Made by a program: the position numbers and the translations under genes
Shown: piece after piece, positions 62,710 through 64,000 of the stretch
Position numbering within the stretch: the stretch's first letter is position 1
Layout: each line of letters opens with the position of its first letter
Notes under the pieces: generated by a model
What the model saw: the letters and a program-made list of their open reading frames with translations, nothing else
The model's database searches: none
What the model was told of the DNA's origin: nothing
Assembly (NCBI GenBank): GCA_963726775.1
Contig: CAVSDL010000015.1
Location: 62,001-126,000 of the forward strand
Length of the DNA stretch: 64,000 nt
Origin: CAIWHR01 sp963726775
GTDB lineage: Bacteria > Pseudomonadota > Gammaproteobacteria > Burkholderiales > Casimicrobiaceae
Direction: 5' to 3'

Positions 62710-63741
62710 ATGTTCGCATTCCGAAAGCACGCCGCCATGGCCATCGGCGCGGGGCTCGCCGTCGCCGCGGCCACCGCATCGGCGCAGCAGCAGCTCAACG
62801 TCATCTGCCCGGTGCAGGCCGAGTGGTGCAATCTGGCTGCCGTCGAATTCGAACGCGAAACCGGCATCAAGGCCACGATGACGCTCAAGGGATCGGGCGA
62901 GTCGTTCGCGCAGATCGCCGCGGAAAAGGCCAATCCGAAGCTCGACGTCTGGTTCGGCGGCACGGGCGACCCGCACCTGCAGGCTGCGGAGCAGGGCCTG
63001 CTCGAAGAGTACAGGTCGCCGCTGCTGACGCAACTGCAGCCCTGGGCGCAAAAGCAGGCGGAGCAGTCGAAATACCGGACGGTCGGCATTTACATGGGGG
63101 CGCTCGGAATCGCCTACAACACCGAGCTGATGACGAAGAAGAAGCTGACGCCGCCGGCCTGCTGGAAAGACCTGATCAAACCCGAGTTCACGGGCGAAGT
63201 GCAGATGGCGAACCCCAACGCCTCGGGCACCGCGTATACCGCGATCGCGACACTGGTGCAGGTCTTCGGCGAAGAGGAAGCCTTCAAGTACCTGAAAGCC
63301 CTGCACAAGAACATCAACAACTACCCGCGTTCGGGCGTGGCGCCGGTCAAGGCCGTGGCGCGCGGCGAAACGGTAGCGAGCGTCAGCTTCGTTCATGATG
63401 CGGTGACCGAGGCGCAGGCCGGCTTTCCGGTGCGCAGCGCCGCGCCCTGCGAAGGAACCGGCTACGAGATCGGCTCGCTGTCGATCGTCAAGGGCGCGCG
63501 CAATCTCGACAACGCGAGGAAATTCGTCGACTGGGCGCTGACGGCCAAGGCGCAGGCGCTGGGCGCGCAGTCGAAGCAGTTCCAGATCCCGTCCAACATC
63601 AACGCGCCGATCTCGCCGCTGTCGCCGAAAATCGCCGATATCAAGCTGATCAACTACGACTTCGCGAAATACGGCACGTCGGCGGAACGCAAGCGCCTGC
63701 TCGAGCGCTGGGATCGCGAAGTCGGCAGCCAGGCCAAGTAA
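62710..63741 (+). CDS. Periplasmic binding protein of an ABC transporter (FbpA/Fe3+-type family)
   Basis: The 343-residue protein has a signal peptide (1-25, ASA), then LNVICPVQAEWC with two Cys, a motif shared with the gene that follows, and the two-lobe pattern of class II binding proteins: WFGGTGDPHLQAAEQGLL, YMGALGIAYNTELMTKKK, WKDLIKPEFTGEVQMANPNASGTAYTAIATLVQVFG. The FbpA-like family binds ferric iron or related ligands; the usual Tyr ligands are not evident, so the ligand is open. A second, related gene follows, and no permease is in the window. Confidence 0.85.
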   Translation: MFAFRKHAAMAIGAGLAVAAATASAQQQLNVICPVQAEWCNLAAVEFERETGIKATMTLKGSGESFAQIAAEKANPKLDVWFGGTGDPHLQAAEQGLLEEYRSPLLTQLQPWAQKQAEQSKYRTVGIYMGALGIAYNTELMTKKKLTPPACWKDLIKPEFTGEVQMANPNASGTAYTAIATLVQVFGEEEAFKYLKALHKNINNYPRSGVAPVKAVARGETVASVSFVHDAVTEAQAGFPVRSAAPCEGTGYEIGSLSIVKGARNLDNARKFVDWALTAKAQALGAQSKQFQIPSNINAPISPLSPKIADIKLINYDFAKYGTSAERKRLLERWDREVGSQAK

Positions 63742-63819
63742 ACCGCCGCGCGGCGACGTCTCTCGCCGCATTGCCTGCGCCCGCCACGCCGGCGGGCTTG
63801 ATCCAACCGGAGTGGTGCC

Positions 63820-64000
63820 ATGATCCTTCGCCCTGGTCTCGCGTTTCTTGCCGCCGTGTCGCTGCTCGCCCCGGGCGCCGCGTTCGCGCAGGGCGGCCTC
63901 AACCTGTATTGCAGCTCGCCCAGCACCGCCTGGTGCCAGGGCATGGCCAACGGTTTCGAACGGACGACCGGCGTCAGGGTGGCCGTCGTGCAGAAGGCCA
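63820..64000 (+). CDS. Second, paralogous periplasmic binding protein (partial, cut by window end)
   Basis: The first 60 codons encode a signal peptide (ending AFAQ) and LNLYCSSPSTAWCQGMANGFERTTGVRVAVV, which parallels the start of the preceding binding protein (CP..A.WC, then .FER.TG). A tandem duplication of the same type of receptor is likely. The rest lies outside the window. Confidence 0.75.
   Translation, partial: MILRPGLAFLAAVSLLAPGAAFAQGGLNLYCSSPSTAWCQGMANGFERTTGVRVAVVQKA

Noticed and set aside
1..64000. CRISPR array, tRNA, rRNA, insertion sequence or prophage
   Set aside because: None of the expected repeats, transposase genes, terminal inverted repeats or RNA gene patterns was found.

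Overview
The window is uniformly GC-rich, densely packed and strongly codon-biased. It looks like a chromosomal segment of a betaproteobacterium (Burkholderiales-like in the broad sense), probably from an uncultivated or environmental genome. This rests on the gene families present (aceK, yaeQ, orn, phhB, rsgA, a TAXI-type TRAP transporter, an electron-transfer-flavoprotein dehydrogenase) and on the gene run orn / M48 peptidase / cytochrome c / phhB / rsgA / CobD-like, which I remember as typical betaproteobacterial order. I see no rRNA, tRNA, CRISPR array, prophage or insertion sequence.

Layout. Positions 1-3600: end of an unidentified membrane protein, folE, an S4 RNA-binding protein, yaeQ, the DEAD-box helicase rhlE and a tiny basic protein. 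3688-8761: cysK on the minus strand, a 572-residue unknown with a GNAT-like core, a SET-domain methyltransferase, a serine esterase and a lipoprotein. 9207-17511: a zinc-ribbon protein, small secreted proteins, aceK, an MliC-like lipoprotein, a 3-hydroxyisobutyrate-dehydrogenase-family enzyme, an orphan peptide-binding protein, exported MsrA and a KTSC protein. 17581-24729: Hsp20, a DksA-like protein, an S9 peptidase, an aldo/keto reductase, a VIT1-type transporter, rlmI and a three-repeat PsiF. 25007-31356: aroG, a CYTH-CHAD protein, YheT hydrolase, phosphomannomutase/phosphoglucomutase and ilvA. 31494-35064: TAXI-TRAP receptor, fused permease and DUF1850 protein. 35170-41572: Nudix, O-methyltransferase, and the orn-to-rsgA block with CobD-like and isochorismatase genes. 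41694-47686: acetoacetyl-CoA synthetase, then a membrane Fe-S oxidoreductase divergent from ETF-ubiquinone oxidoreductase. 47767-50332: lipoprotein, XRE-type regulator and a frameshifted ROK sugar kinase. 50770-62483: a complete glycogen operon. 62710-64000: two tandem periplasmic binding proteins, the second cut by the window end.

How the genes work together. The clearest system is glycogen metabolism: glgP, glgB, glgC, glgA and a single 1415-residue protein joining GlgX debranching enzyme to MalQ 4-alpha-glucanotransferase, all co-directional with very short gaps. It would make ADP-glucose, polymerise and branch it, then phosphorolyse, debranch and recycle the short maltodextrins. As given, glgC carries a one-base frameshift, and so does the ROK kinase just upstream, so either the sequence has errors or these genes are decaying. 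A second system is fatty-acid/acyl-CoA electron disposal: ETF-QO and a HdrD-like membrane Fe-S protein (resembling ETF:quinone oxidoreductases of the EMO type) share one divergent intergenic region, next to an acetoacetate-activating enzyme. AceK points to a glyoxylate shunt, which fits growth on acetate or fatty acids.

Start codons were chosen from ribosome-binding sites, signal peptides and family N-termini; several are uncertain and flagged. Family names come from reading the protein sequences, not from database searches.
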